Notes: generated from the sequence alone by a model not told the origin. DNA of 64,000 nucleotides from Capniomyces stellatus (GCA_001661515.1 LUVW01000001.1:1769374-1833373); one strand, 5' to 3'. Counted from the stretch's first letter, positions 11,101-22,081 are shown. Translations and numbers: made by a program.

Positions 11101-11693
11101 ACAACGCCTTGAGATTTTGTAGTGTCGCTATGTCCACTTCCAGCATTCTTTTTGAAATGGTTTGAAAGGCCTTTGTCTTTAGCGAAAGTGTCGACGTATG
11201 GTCCCAGTATTGAGGAGCTGGAGCTTTCCTTGGTGTTATATTTACTATCTGTGTAGACTGTTCGTCTAGTGTTTGTGTTTGTCTTGTAGTTAGTGTACCC
11301 CGCTGCGTTATCACCCTGCTCCCTTGACAAGCCCTTTCTAAACTCTTGTGAATATGCTGTACCCCCAAGTTTGTTTATATCAAAGCTACCATAATCAAGC
11401 TTTTTTGCGTTGTTTGTTCCTAGACTCAAATGACTTTTGGATCTAGTCAATTTACTTGGGATAAAAAACCTGTTTGCTGGCTTCGTCCCGCTTGATTCTT
11501 TTGCGCCACTAGATTTGTGTTTTGGAGTCGTGTTGGACTTGCTATCATTCCTATCACTGCCGTCACTCTTCAAATTGCTGTTGCTCAGTATGTTTTTTAG
11601 TGTGTTTCCAAACCCCTTAAACACACCACTTTTTGTGCGTTTATCTTGTTTTAATGGCCTATCCTTCTCGGAACTAACAGCCATTGACATCAT
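8103..11693 (-). CDS. Large low-complexity protein with Bni4-like C-terminal block
   Basis: A single-exon frame of 1196 residues, rich in Ser, Asn and Lys and presumably disordered over most of its length. The last about 65 residues stand out: NFRFNESVLVYEAYSRDEYD, then a stretch ending LIKQELNDYKFYEMRVHEDS and THYIT. From memory, this resembles the C-terminal block conserved in fungal Bni4-type proteins, which contains an RVxF-like docking site for protein phosphatase 1 (here FRF) followed by a pattern of the form EYDR, IKxELN, EMxVHExS and TH. Bni4 links PP1 and chitin synthase to septins at the bud neck. If the match is right, this would be a PP1 regulator involved in cell-wall or septum organisation. 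No other domain is visible. The N-terminus is basic, with two Lys/Arg clusters. The gene itself is certain; the function is inferred. Confidence 0.7.
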   Translation of the reverse strand: MMSMAVSSEKDRPLKQDKRTKSGVFKGFGNTLKNILSNSNLKSDGSDRNDSKSNTTPKHKSSGAKESSGTKPANRFFIPSKLTRSKSHLSLGTNNAKKLDYGSFDINKLGGTAYSQEFRKGLSREQGDNAAGYTNYKTNTNTRRTVYTDSKYNTKESSSSSILGPYVDTFAKDKGLSNHFKKNAGSGHSDTTKSQGVVRAQERYSKCDNKGNKFARIPNNQLEMNEHEYSEGNDSIVSLRRKVSSNYHVLFSPVNRDQKLRKLNSSPIMETDGGSSSSTVDLKGQNTKNQTVRGDINNEIYIEKNSGAASFVSQQKSNIKDTSANSNRLHSAKGPANLPAREPNGAGVTGMANENAIRSNNGVKGGPGNLCTKVGYVLPNKRMTGEIVTRSQITASNSVNISTNSSVDARTGRAVNTKAGLVSNMAFDTDRLGNFGTSGSSEVQISNLSLDSQDINSNNENSKTIEGSPSKSMFENVDSGRVGSGHPNAFYKSSNESTSLLYLKQGGIASSNDLAYKDSLLLAAMDSDFNNRAKGSGSDARVNNAIYQTDTVDVRNQKVKVDALSKPKELEKLVGRYIDKDDFNDIMDLKLRIRDSYLVGEKVDFQAIFANIKHLKDNPESANNSVRLQSPNRTKSYINVGSNEFGEYTSLGKFNTLASFNIDELGLDFERIIKSQMSEFKEFDSKLCAESQDALKSIEGIKLIGEGGDDTKWNGADSDIGDREKPRERFSMVEEFEKKYQMEFTKSILSLLDIGMINRNNSIYLNSESNRNAEETRSASLGGQNTGRGGVVGYRPKSGCSVAKNRLSKNLKNIQDEMANFAYNDPLNKDSQSFGRNASNYDLANKTKYQTCNSNSGSIASADFDQYSEYDVAFGLNIDDCNKAKTKNRKAAKKSLIDPHSDKKIENKPKRTFSFLRSEYSSKQPSKATNAAHDDSKEMQAGNWQFSIDNIKIKKSLSRIRSTYLKSKSGTIRRNDSKKYSKEEVSGATKPHNPKSHKEFNEPEEPSCELVYDESDGKHGYEGSFDQVNKSSDGPKRKDKTSEPNKLKKSKSTDNLASHKYNLNTESLAINARTTDNIPSEIKLSKSKSQSRLKLNFSMLSPSFSKSNSKWGLPQSRSNYNQLKIGFESGSSKNFRFNESVLVYEAYSRDEYDRKGYPNFKITDDLAVLIKQELNDYKFYEMRVHEDSADNTHYIT

Positions 11694-14413
11694 CCTTGCG
11701 TATGTGTTTGTAATTTAATCTCTTTCAAATATATATATCTGCTTTCCTCCCTCACTTTTGTTGTAATGTCGAGCACTGAAACTCTCGATAATCTGTAAAA
11801 CCTGTGCTCTTGGTAGCAAGAAAAAGGACGAATTGAAATCTCAAGCGTCGCTATTATCTGTTTAAAACTTCTTTTAGTGAGATGATGTGGTACTATGCTT
11901 TACTTGGCACTATTCTCGGTCATAAACTATGTGTTTGTTGGACCGAAGCTTTGATTGTAATTTTCCCCTGTTTCCCAAATAAAAAAGTATTGATTTGAGT
12001 GAGCGTCAATGTGTGTTGATGATATACGCGCTTGTTGGTATAATATAATTTCAGCTGACGGTGTCTATTTTCTGAATCTACGCTTGTATAGCTGATGTTT
12101 TGGCCTTGGGCTTGGTTTGCAAACCGAAACTAAATATCTTGTTTATGTGTTCTAGAAAATATAAAAAGTTGTTTTCTTAAAGTTTAGAGTGTTGATTCCT
12201 TTTGGCGCACCTTGAGAGACTTGCCACTATATTAAAATTGTCGAGCTTGTCACTGTCGCTTTCGATTGCTTAATTCAACGGCTGTATATTAGTTTATTTT
12301 CAACAACAAAAAAAGAAGCTTTGTAGTGAGATATTAGCGAAAAGGAAAGCTTTTTTTTGACTTTTTTTTAGATAGAATATTAAGTATTAGTATGTATAAT
12401 TAACAATGTTATCACTCTAAAGTTTAATGCAAAAGCTTGATTAAAACGTCTAGACATACATCCATTACTTGGTTAAACCTTGGATAAAACAGTGTACTGA
12501 ATTAGTGTGTGTATCGAAATACAATTTGATTATTCTAATTAAAATTAAGTAGCGTAACAATAACAGTAAAAAATGTGCCCAAGGTACATCAGTAGAATTC
12601 TCTGTATTTATTGCAGTTCAAAAGAATTGCCGAAACTTTTAAATAATACAACATTTTGATGCTTTGGTATTCAGAGTTTTGCAAAGTGATTATTAATAGT
12701 AATGGTTGCAGTTATAGCAACAATAATAGCAGGCTACTAGTGCAGCTTTTTTTTAAAAAAATGTGTTGCTAAAAGTTTTACTAGACTGCTATTGTGGCAG
12801 AATTTGAATATAATTGATTCATTATGCTTTATAATCGACTTTACATATTTGGAATAAAAAAGTGTGGGATTCAGTTTAGAGCCTATCATTATTAGACTTG
12901 ACGTGTTTATTAGCTGTTTTTATTTTCAAAGTGACACTTTTCAATTTATGTTTTAAAACAGTCCTCAAGTAAAGCTACAAAACCTACAATAGCAAAATAA
13001 TTTAAAAAAATTCAAAAAAAAATGGTCTAAACGTGTAAACACAAGTAAAGCGTTTACATTTTCAAGTATCGAGCAATCTACTTGCTTAAAACTCTAAACG
13101 ACTAAAACATGTCTGTTTCTTTTTGCGGATTTTAATCAAATTGGATATTAATGTTTTTGAATTGACCCAGTAACCTTCAGTCACAAAAATGTTTTATTTT
13201 ATAATTCGTCACAAATACGCTGCTTCTTTGTTTGGTGTACAGCCAAAGCTGAAGGTTTTAGTACACATTCAATGGCATACTGCTTTCTGGCTGGTCTTTG
13301 AATGTTTTGGTTTGCCACTAGCCTCTTGCTAATTCTTAAAGACCTTGATATTTCGCTCCAAGCGATTATTAATCCTAAACACGCCCTGCCAAATGATCCA
13401 TTAACGCTCTTTGTTTCGGTTTAGCTATTACCATTGCCAACTTTGTGATATTATTTTTTAAAAGGACCTTTTACATTACCAATCTGAAACATATTTTACA
13501 TAGGCTCGCTTCTTTTATAAGCGGTAACCAAGATTTTGTCCCTGAAATCACAACCAAAACCTTCCAATATACATTTATAAAGATACAACTTTCAACACAC
13601 CAAAGTAAAATTATTGGGCCGGTGTGCCTAACTTTTGAAAAGTTGAAGAATGCCGAGTTATATCGCGGCAGGCTTCACATTAAGTTTCCACATTTTTAGA
13701 TAATAACAAGTGATAAAAACTCAATCAGTGTACAATAAAAACATCAACAATAGGATCAACAAAGTGAGATAAAATATACTTTACTAACACGGCCACTTTG
13801 CTCAATGGCATTTAGCTGGCTTCACCAAAACTTTAATAATGCTGGGTCAAGCACTAAATGCATGTTTTTGCAGAAGCTAGTTCTGAGATACAAATAGCAC
13901 TTTGTAATTGCTGTTGAGCCAGATGCTAGTTTGTTGGCCATTGTTTTTTAGGACCAGTCTCAAATATTCTTTGGGTGCTGATTTACAAATTCGATGTTGC
14001 CGTCCTAACATGGCAATGCTTTTTGCAAGACTGCGGCCGTTCAAAACCATCCTATTAAATGCATGTTTTCTAGCCTTGGTAATACATTTCATGCTGTATT
14101 ATTGGACAAACCACTCTTGTAATTTCAAAACCCAAAGTTTACCACAATTAAAAATAGCCAAAACTGGCATGATTTCTTTTGCTTATAGCCAATGATCTGC
14201 AAGCCACCATCATTAATCAAAAAATCGAATCTTTAAAAATTCCAAAGTTTAAAATTTTTGAAGTAACAATTGAAAAAAGTTCAAATCCTATAGTTATTTC
14301 TTATATTCGATACTTTCTCTCTCTGTCCAAAAATCTTACCAGTATCTAACGTCGGTCTGGATCTAAGAAAAACGATAGTTTATCAATTTAAACAATAAGT
14401 ACAGAATATAAAA
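11694..14413. other. 2.7-kb intergenic region, no gene confirmed
   Basis: AT-rich. Short frames exist at 13445-13699 (+), 13877-14092 (-) and 13908-14195 (+), the last two overlapping on opposite strands. None shows a recognisable domain or convincing splice partners. One of them could be a real small gene or a decayed element, but I cannot support it. Confidence 0.4.
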
Positions 14414-15184
14414 ATGGTTGTAAGTACACTGATTTTCATACATATATTTACCCGCTATCCAAATACGCAAATGCATGTTATTTTTCCGTTGCGAGGGCTT
14501 GGCACGTAGATTGTAGCATTCGAATCCAACTCGTATTTAGGGATTCGATATATTGAAATTGACTGTGGCTACGATTCAGCTCAGTCTACATTTAAATTGG
14601 GTTGTACCAGGCTAGTCGCTATTTTTTAAACAGAGAATGACGTTTTACGAGGGATTATGGATTCGCTATGCCTCGAAACTACTGCATTTATACAGCCTTT
14701 TGTCAAGCCAACCCAGCTTCAACAGTTGAGTTTTAACAGACATGACACCAACTAATTTTTTTCCTTTCCTACTTGTTGTATAGCTTGCAGTCGATTTATT
14801 GAATCCATCAGCTGATCTTATCAAGCGCACACACAAGCTCAAGCGCGTTGTCCAAAGCCCAAACTCCTACTTTATGGATGTTAAGTGCCAAGGATGCCTA
14901 AACATCACCACTGTATTCAGTCACGCTCAAACCGTAGTTGTATGCAATGGATGTTCAACCATTCTTTGCCAACCAACTGGAGGTATTGCTCGTCTCACTG
15001 AAGGTAATTATGCATATATATTCAGATTTTTTATAATTCGGTGCTGGTGTCTATTAAGACCGCCGCTTTTTTAAAACTTTATTATGTTTGTATTTGTTGT
15101 TGGTGAATGTGTATGACCAAAGTACTGATTTGACTACTGATTAATGAATTTACAGGCTCCTCATTCAGACGCAAGCTCAACTAA
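14414..15184 (+). CDS. RPS27: 40S ribosomal protein S27 (eS27)
   Basis: Three exons: 14414-14419 (ATG GTT only), 14784-15003 and 15156-15184, giving 84 residues. Introns use GTAAGT...TAG and GTAATT...ACAG. The protein begins [15 protein letters not shown] and ends [17 protein letters not shown]. It carries the C4 zinc ribbon of eS27 (VKCQGC ... VVCNGC) within the near-invariant stretch [14 protein letters not shown] and [11 protein letters not shown]. It is a small-subunit ribosomal protein with one zinc ion. Length and ends match the family exactly, which confirms the tiny two-codon first exon. The first intron is about 364 nt, long for this window. Confidence 0.95.
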
Positions 15185-16317
15185 GCTTCTTCAGCACCTT
15201 GGACAGATATTAAAAAAAACAATATATAATGGTTCCTACTTTGTTTTTGGTTATGCTTAGTTTTATTGCTTTTAATTCAAATGCATTTTTAGTGAGCTCT
15301 TAGAGTCGATTTTTAACTTGATAAACTAAAACTCAAACTTCGGTTGTCTAAGAATTATATCAAATTATATAATGTATTTTATACGCGGAAAGTAATAAAG
15401 GCATACACATATTCAAATCGGCTTATCCATTACGACGACGTACATGGATATGCTCCTTAACACTACATTCCCCAGACAATGCTATATTGTGCTTTATTGG
15501 CTTTCTAATGTTATGAATGCGGACTTATTACCTTTTTCGCCTATACTCCCGAGGACATTTGTTGGTATGATTTAACTAAGTGTATTGTGTTCATAACACT
15601 GTACCGCACTAGCAATTTGGCCACAGATTCCCAATTATTCGCACTTCACTTTACAGTTCACGCCTGTGCCAAAATGACTAATGCTACATACAAACACCAT
15701 TCAAATGAATGGTGGGGTTTTTTGTGTATTTTTTTTTCTAAATTGGAATAATGAGAGAAGCCAAATGCTATTATTGCTGTGAAAAGTGGCTGTATTTGTT
15801 CTATGCCCTAGCTTCGCTGTTTCGTCATAGCTGGCCTAGAGCCTTTAAAAGCGTTTCAACATAAAAATAACCCTCGTTGTAACATTGACTCAAGTTAGAG
15901 TTCTGCCCAAGGCATATTCAAAAATGTATATTTAAGCGTGTGGTTAAAAGTGCGATTAGTTCTAGAACAAATAGAGCTAGTCGCCAAGCTACCGACACCC
16001 ACTTTTCTCAAGAAGATATGTAAACAACGCACTAACATACTGATACTAAAAAAAAATACAAGGCATATAAAGACAAACGCATAACATTGCCCCAGGCTAT
16101 AGCAAACTTTAAACATAAATATTCACATTTTTGGTTATAAACGGTTGGTATTTGATTTCAAAAAATTTTAGACACCACTACACTTTACTTTACTATACTA
16201 TACTATAGCATAGCATATCGTATCGTATCGTATCATAACATACCATTTCATATTGAATTTATTTATTTATCCAAGGGTTTGCAGAGGAAGCAGAGTACTA
16301 GAGATACGCCAGTAGCT
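15185..16317. other. Intergenic region ending in a pentamer repeat
   Basis: No gene recognised. The open frame at 15895-16116 (-) has no support. The last part (16186-16245) is a period-5 repeat listed separately. Confidence 0.4.
16186..16245. repeat. Walking 5-bp tandem repeat upstream of NF-YC
   Basis: A period-5 array whose unit changes stepwise: TACTA, TACTA, TAGCA, TAGCA, TATCG, TATCG, TATCG, TATCA, TAACA, TACCA. It lies about 75 bp before the NF-YC start codon, where it could affect the promoter. Confidence 0.7.
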
Positions 16318-16907
16318 ATGGAAAAAACAGGATTCTTGGAAACATTTTGGACAAAGCAATTGAAAATAATACAGGATTCAGATGTTGACTTCAGAAACCA
16401 TGTTCTGCCCTTGGCCAGAATCAAAAAAGTAATGAAGTCAGACCCGGATGTGAAGGTAATGCGACATAGTAAACTAAAAATACCACCCTGCCACATATTC
16501 ACTGTTTAACGTCCCAAAAACGCCCAAATGAATGCAAACATGTTGTTCCAAGTAAAACAAAAAACAAAAAACTGTTGGCTTCCCGATAGATGATATCAGC
16601 TGAAGTCCCTGTATTGTTTTCAAAGGCCTGTGAGATTTTCATTTCTGAGCTCAGCCAGCGTGCGTGGATGAGTTCTGAAGAGAACAAGAGGAGAACTCTG
16701 CAAAGAGCAGATGTTGCTGTTGCGGCTTCAAAAAGCGAGATGTTTGATTTTCTAATTGATGTGATTCCTAGAAAAGAATATGTAACCAGCAGCAAAAAGA
16801 ACCAGTCTACAAAAGAGGTAATGACACCCAACCTTTGTATATGAATATTTTTGTGATAAAAAATTGGTATGTGGGAGAATAAAAAGCGAGAGAGAGAGAG
16901 AGAGAGA

Positions 16908-16939
<32 letters not shown>

Positions 16940-17844
16940 TAAATATGCCAATTTTTTCGAGCTCTTTTGATGAGATGTAAAATAAACAAACAAATGTCAA
17001 ATTCTAGATCATAGATAAAAATTTCATTGCAAAGTTAACAGGAAATAGTGCCGGAAAATTAGCTGAGCGTATTTTGCCAAGCGAAACGGGCCTACAAATA
17101 GAACCAACCCGAGAATTAACCCAGGACAATTATGCTGTTTTGTACCAAAATAAAAGTGACGGTAGGCCAGATGGCCCTATAATTGTCAGCGACCCAAGTC
17201 ACTCTGGTATATACCAAGCTCTCGAGCCTGAAAACTCAGAGCAGATACTCGTGGAGATTAAAGCACAAAGCAGCAGCACAGGCGACTCGGTTCCTATTAC
17301 TAGCAAAGAGCCGGAGCCAAAGGGAAATGGACTCTCTTTCAATAACAGCATAGTTGGCTCGTTAAAAAATGGACCCGAAAAAGATCTAATTGCACAGGCA
17401 GAAGGCCAAAGTGTTGCAAATATGCTGCCAGTAAAGCCAAAAGCTGTGGGGTACATTGATGGTTTATCGAACCCACAAACCGATTCTATTGGTGGCTCGG
17501 CACACAGCCAAAGTCCAAGCTCAAGCTCAAGCCCAGAATCGCACACCAGCTCTGACTCAAGTTCAAGCGACGCTAAATACGCTGATCTCGGTATTCTGAA
17601 AAAAAGAGAGTGTAGCATTGAAATTGGACTTGATCTAGATGACGAGATCTTGCCGATAAGACCATACTACCCAGAGTTGTGCCAAGAAAACTATTCTATA
17701 TTTACAAAGAGCGAGGATGCTGCTAAGCAAGTTGAGGTTGGAGAAACTGTGTGCCATCAAGTAGATGTGGATTTAAGCGAGGAGAATTCAAAGACGTCAA
17801 TCTTGGCACAGCCTATATCGGGGGGAACATGCAACTCGGTGTAG
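16318..17844 (+). CDS. HAP5: CCAAT-binding factor subunit C (NF-YC / HAP5)
   Basis: Three exons: 16318-16455, 16590-16817 and 17008-17844, all joined in phase 0, 400 residues. Residues about 9-105 are the NF-YC histone fold: [55 protein letters not shown], and [20 protein letters not shown] followed by LIDVIPR. These match the family almost residue for residue. The protein pairs with NF-YB/HAP3 and, with NF-YA/HAP2, binds CCAAT boxes. About 295 residues of Ser/Pro/Glu-rich low-complexity sequence follow, longer than usual, perhaps an activation region. The start codon is the first ATG in frame in the exon, and an extra upstream exon cannot be excluded. Intron 2 holds a (GA)n(GT)n microsatellite. 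Confidence 0.92.
16887..16936. repeat. Compound (GA)n(TG)n microsatellite in NF-YC intron 2
   Basis: About 24 bp of alternating GA followed directly by about 26 bp of alternating TG. It sits within the intron 16818-17007. Confidence 0.95.
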
Positions 17845-18203
17845 AGTGTTTTGCAGTAACAAGCATGGGGTTTTGGGTGTTTGCCTAGTTACTACACAGC
17901 TGAGGTGTATTTGACCCAGCATATTTAATACACTCACGCATTAACAATATTTTGTATTCAGATCAATAAATAAGATATACTTAAGGATAAACAGCAAATG
18001 GTCGTTTGATACTTTCTCGTCATGTGTTGAATAAAGTTTGTAAAAAAAATAAATAAAACATATAGTTGAACTAGGTTTAGACAGGTCAAGTCTTGTAAAA
18101 GAAAGGAAAAGTTCGAGAGAAAAAAAAAAAGGAAGTAAACCTTTGTGAAAATCTGTCTGATTGTTTTTGCATTGACACCAATATGTGTTTGTTTGCTTGG
18201 CAC
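17845..18203. other. Short region between convergent genes
   Basis: The 3' ends of NF-YC (+) and PHB1 (-) face each other across about 360 bp of AT-rich sequence. There is no gene. A-runs near 18120 are the only visible feature. Confidence 0.4.
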
Positions 18204-19261
18204 TTAAATGCCACCGAGGTTCAAAAGCATGTTTGTGTTGCCTGAGCTGTTGCCAGATGGAATGTAGGAAATATTTTTAGACTTGGACAGGGTTTGGGCA
18301 ATTTCGCGAGCAGCCTCGATGCGACGGAGCTGCAAAAGACCCTGACCAGCGCTTTCCAAAGCCTTTGAAATAACCTTGGCGGCCTCAGCCTCACCCTCAG
18401 CTCGGATAATAGAAGCGTTTCGCTCTTGTTCAGCCTTTTCAACGACAAAACGGGCACGTTCAGCTTCCTGTTGGGCGATTTGTTTTTTCTCAACAGCCTC
18501 GGTGAACTCTTTTCCAAAGTTGAGGTGGGTAATTGATACATCATCCAGTCTGATGTTAAACTCGTTAGCCCTCTCAACCAGCTCTTTGCGGATTTGGTCT
18601 GAAACTGCTTGACGCTGGGTAATCAGCTCACTGGCATCGTACTGGGCAACAACGCTCTTTAAAACCTCGTTACCGATAGATGGAAGCACACGCTCGTCGT
18701 AATCCTGGCCTAAATTGCTATACAGTTTTGGCAAGCTCTCGATCTTTGGTCGCTGCAAAACACGAAGCGTAATGCTCACCATTTGCATATCCTTTGACCC
18801 TGTGGTTGTTGAGATGTTTCTTGGGCGAATGCGGACATCGAATATAATCGACTTCTGCAACCATGGGATCAAAAAATGTGTTCCCTCTGGTATAACCTTG
18901 TCCTTGACTCCCTGAAGTCGATCAAAAATCACTGCTCTATGTCCACCTTTAACTATTTTTGCGTAAATTAATTTGTTGTGTTTAGATTTATTTACTTTAG
19001 TTTTTTGCTAGTTTACTTTAGATTCTGCTTGCTTGCATTAAATCTCATTCATTCATTTATTCTAGTTGGCTTGTTTGTACGTATAGTAGCCATAGTTGCG
19101 AATGGTAGGTAAATGCGATAGGGAATCATCTACCAATCTGCTCAAAAAGTTTAGTCCGTATATAAAAGGTTACCATCAAAAATTGAAGCCTGGGCAAATC
19201 CTACACATAATCCTAATCCTACAAGAACCCCTGGGGCACTTGCTACTAATCTTTGGCTCAT
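18204..19261 (-). CDS. PHB1: Prohibitin 1 (inner mitochondrial membrane scaffold)
   Basis: Two exons on the minus strand: 19261-19174 (29 codons plus one base) and 18952-18204, with a 221-bp GT-AG intron, 278 residues. Exon 1 encodes [20 protein letters not shown], the hydrophobic N-terminal membrane anchor. The join restores [20 protein letters not shown], which is diagnostic of prohibitins. The SPFH core and the coiled coil ([20 protein letters not shown], then [18 protein letters not shown]) match fungal PHB1 over its full length. It forms ring complexes with PHB2 in the mitochondrial inner membrane and chaperones respiratory subunits. The assignment to PHB1 rather than PHB2 rests on [14 protein letters not shown] and [11 protein letters not shown]. 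Confidence 0.95.
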
Positions 19262-20397
19262 TTTATCTTGCTATAATATCGATCTTTAAATTCAAATTTA
19301 TCAACTAGAAAGTAAAGAAGTGCTCTATATAATTATTCTTATTCTGCTGCGCTCTTTAACTTGATCGTTTTAAGAACCATTCAACTAGTGCTATTTTTTT
19401 CTGGCTTTTTCTTTTTTTTATTGGAAGATTAGTTATGATATCAACACCATTTAAAGAAATTGGAAGAAAAAAAATGTGATGGTTGATTAAGTGGTTAATA
19501 TTAATCGAATCGCAAAGATTCTGTTTAAGTTTCATGATTTTGCCTAGAATTTTTGCTATTTCGTTCGAAAGTCAATCCGATTAAAATCAGAAAGCCAGAT
19601 AATAGAATATTTGCACCTTCATTCTGCAAGCTGGACCGGTTATAGCCCAACAACTTAAAATAACAAACTCTATTCATGTTGTCTACGCAAACTAGCTTAG
19701 GTCAGCACCCTCTTGACCCTTATCCCCCTCACCCTCTCTTCCACGTAAACTAACTGCCACATCCTGGCCCATCATTTCACCTTTGTGCGTATGTATCTAC
19801 GTGCCAAATTAAATAGTTGAAATGTGCTACAGAGTTATAACACACTTGCACAGTGCTACTTCCACTCGAGTTATAGGATTACAGTCAATGGTAGTAACAT
19901 TGGCTTGTAGATGGAAAAGTGTATTATGGATATCACACACAGGGCAAGGATTACGCCAAGCTTAGACTAATTGGGTGTATCAAGTGTTAGCTGGGCCAAT
20001 AAGAAGGCGAAATGTCGCTATTTATAACAATTTTTTTATTGTGCGATTTATTTCAGGCGTTTGCTTTATTCAGCATAGTACACTAAAAAAACAAGTACCA
20101 AATAAATAAATAGAAAAACGAAATGGAAAATTCAACTTGCTAGTAAATAATAGCAAATACACGCTCGGAAGTAATTTTTTTTTTAGCAAACTTCAAGATT
20201 ATACAAAGCCAAACGATTAACGAGAGCAAGAGTTCGGTTGTTGCTGGATTAGTATCACTTAAACATTAACTCGACGAGGAACGAACATTAACAGTAGGAA
20301 GTAAAGTTACACTTGGAATTTGAAATTGAAAAGCCACTTTAACCACTAGTCGAATCTGTTACCTTGACTTTACAACAATAATAAGGGCGAATACATT
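19262..20397. other. Intergenic region between divergent PHB1 and LSM4
   Basis: Probably holds both promoters. No open frame of interest is present. Confidence 0.4.
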
Positions 20398-21484
20398 ATG
20401 GTAATGGTTTAAACTTGAACTTATTGATTGGATTTATCAACCAGGTTTTATATAACAGTTGGGAGGGGGGGGGGTATGTTTATTTTGGCGGTGGTTTTGA
20501 AAAAGAAAGAAAAATGAAACTGTAAAAGGATTACTTCATTGCTGCAGACTTCAGACTTTATTAACAAATCTAAATTGTATGTTTATATTTTTAAAAAAAA
20601 TGCAACTCAGCTTCCTTTAACACTTTTAAATGCAGCAGTTGGCCATCCTGTGGTAAGAGAGCGCGATTTGACTATAGATGTGTTTGCTGACACTACTTGT
20701 TTGTTTGTTCATTTGTCTGCTTACTAGTTTTGTGTTAATTTTAATGACTTAAAGTAAACGTATAATTGATGTTTGTTGCCTTTTCTTTATATCTACCCAG
20801 CTAGTAGAGCTTAAAAACGGCGAAACCATAAACGGACATCTTGAGAAATGCGACAATTTTATGAATCTATCCTTAAGAGAAGTAATCCAGACATCAATGG
20901 TAAGAAAGCAACCATTAAACACCAGATAGCTTTTTCTTTTAAAGAATGTTTTTTTAGACCTGGAGGGATAAAGCTTGTGTATAAACATAAACGCACCAAG
21001 GTATATGGCGACTGGTTTTGCAGCAGGTATGTGGGATACTAATGCGGTTTAATTGATGTAAAACTCGACTAGGATGGAGACAAATTCTTCCGATCGGCCG
21101 AAATAAATATACGAGGAAATACAATCAAGTATCTAAGAATCCCAGATCAGGCAAGTGAATATTAGAATTCCTATTTGGATATGACTGAGATGTGTTGTTA
21201 AGAAAAAAACTACAATAACAATAAAAGGGCATGGAAAGAAAACAACCAAATTATTGGGCGTACGTGAGTAGCAACAAATACTGGATTTTAATCGCGATTA
21301 TAATTTACATAAATAGGTTATTGAAAAGGCAAGAGAGGATGTGTTGAACAATAGAAATAATTCTAGAGGAGACGACCGAAACAGGAGGGGCCGTGGACGT
21401 GGCCGTGGGGGAGGTGGTGGTGGTGGTGGAAGAGGAGGCCACGGTTACCACTCAGGTGGCCGAGGTGGGTTTAACCAACAATAG
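20398..21484 (+). CDS. LSM4: U6 snRNA-associated Sm-like protein LSM4
   Basis: Five exons: 20398-20400, 20611-20652, 20801-20899, 21073-21150 and 21317-21484, 129 residues. The protein reads M, then [14 protein letters not shown], then [20 protein letters not shown] with [13 protein letters not shown], then [20 protein letters not shown] with LRIPDQ, then an RG/GG-rich tail. Sm1 and Sm2 motifs are intact ([13 protein letters not shown]). LSM4 is part of the Lsm1-7 decapping and Lsm2-8 U6 rings; the RGG tail is typical. Exon 1 is inferred to be only ATG, followed directly by GTAATG, because the family starts MLPL and exon 2 begins with CTTCCT after CTCAG. Intron 4 starts GCAAGT, a GC-AG intron. 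The protein ends and exon phases are secure, and only the placement of exon 1 is uncertain. Confidence 0.92.
20462..20474. repeat. G-run in LSM4 intron 1
   Basis: A run of about ten consecutive G within an otherwise AT-rich intron. It is one of few G-runs in the window. Confidence 0.7.
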
Positions 21485-22081
21485 GATCCTCTTTAACTTG
21501 TCGCCTCGGATTTTTTTCTGTTTTTAAATTTATTTTTCGCTATCAGTAATATTTTTTATGTTTTTTTTCTTTTCTTTTTTCATTTCACTTCTTCTCTATT
21601 ACTCTTCAAACACGAAAAATAGAAATCCGTTTTTGACTTTAGTAATATCCATTTTACCAGTATTAAGGAAATGGGGAAAACGCCAAACTTTCTATGTTTT
21701 CAAAGCAAGCAATAAAGCCTAAGGAGCGTGTGATTAGGATGAAGCATACCTGGTTTGGTTGCAAAGTGGCTTGTGTTTTACCATATTTATTTTCGATAAA
21801 TTATAGACAGGAACGTTAAAGAACTGTGGCATATTGGACTTCACAATCCATTTATTTGATTTATAAAAACGAAGAAAATAACAACAACAAAAGGACAGAC
21901 AAACCTATATATGGACCAATCTTGCAGTTCAAGGCAGAAAGAAGGGTGTCAAAATGGGATAAACATACTTCAATAAATAATATAAAAAAAATAGAATAAT
22001 CATGCCAAAAGACAAGGTTTTTTCCACAGGTGATAGGGCCACGTGGGAGGAGGGAAATAATGAAAAAAAGAAGGAACAAGT
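21485..22081. other. Region between convergent LSM4 and FIS1
   Basis: T-rich 3' region of LSM4 followed by the 3' region of FIS1. No gene recognised. Confidence 0.4.

Noticed and set aside
13877..14195. Overlapping opposite-strand frames of 71 and 95 codons
   Set aside because: No recognisable domain, no splice partners and no way to choose a strand, so they were left out as genes.
14519..14535. TTCGAATCC resembling a tRNA B-box
   Set aside because: No acceptor stem, anticodon arm or fitting A-box could be formed around it. It lies in an RPS27 intron.
16499..17000. Minus-strand frames with [12 protein letters not shown] stretches
   Set aside because: They translate the (GA)n(TG)n microsatellite in an NF-YC intron and the antisense of its exon 2.
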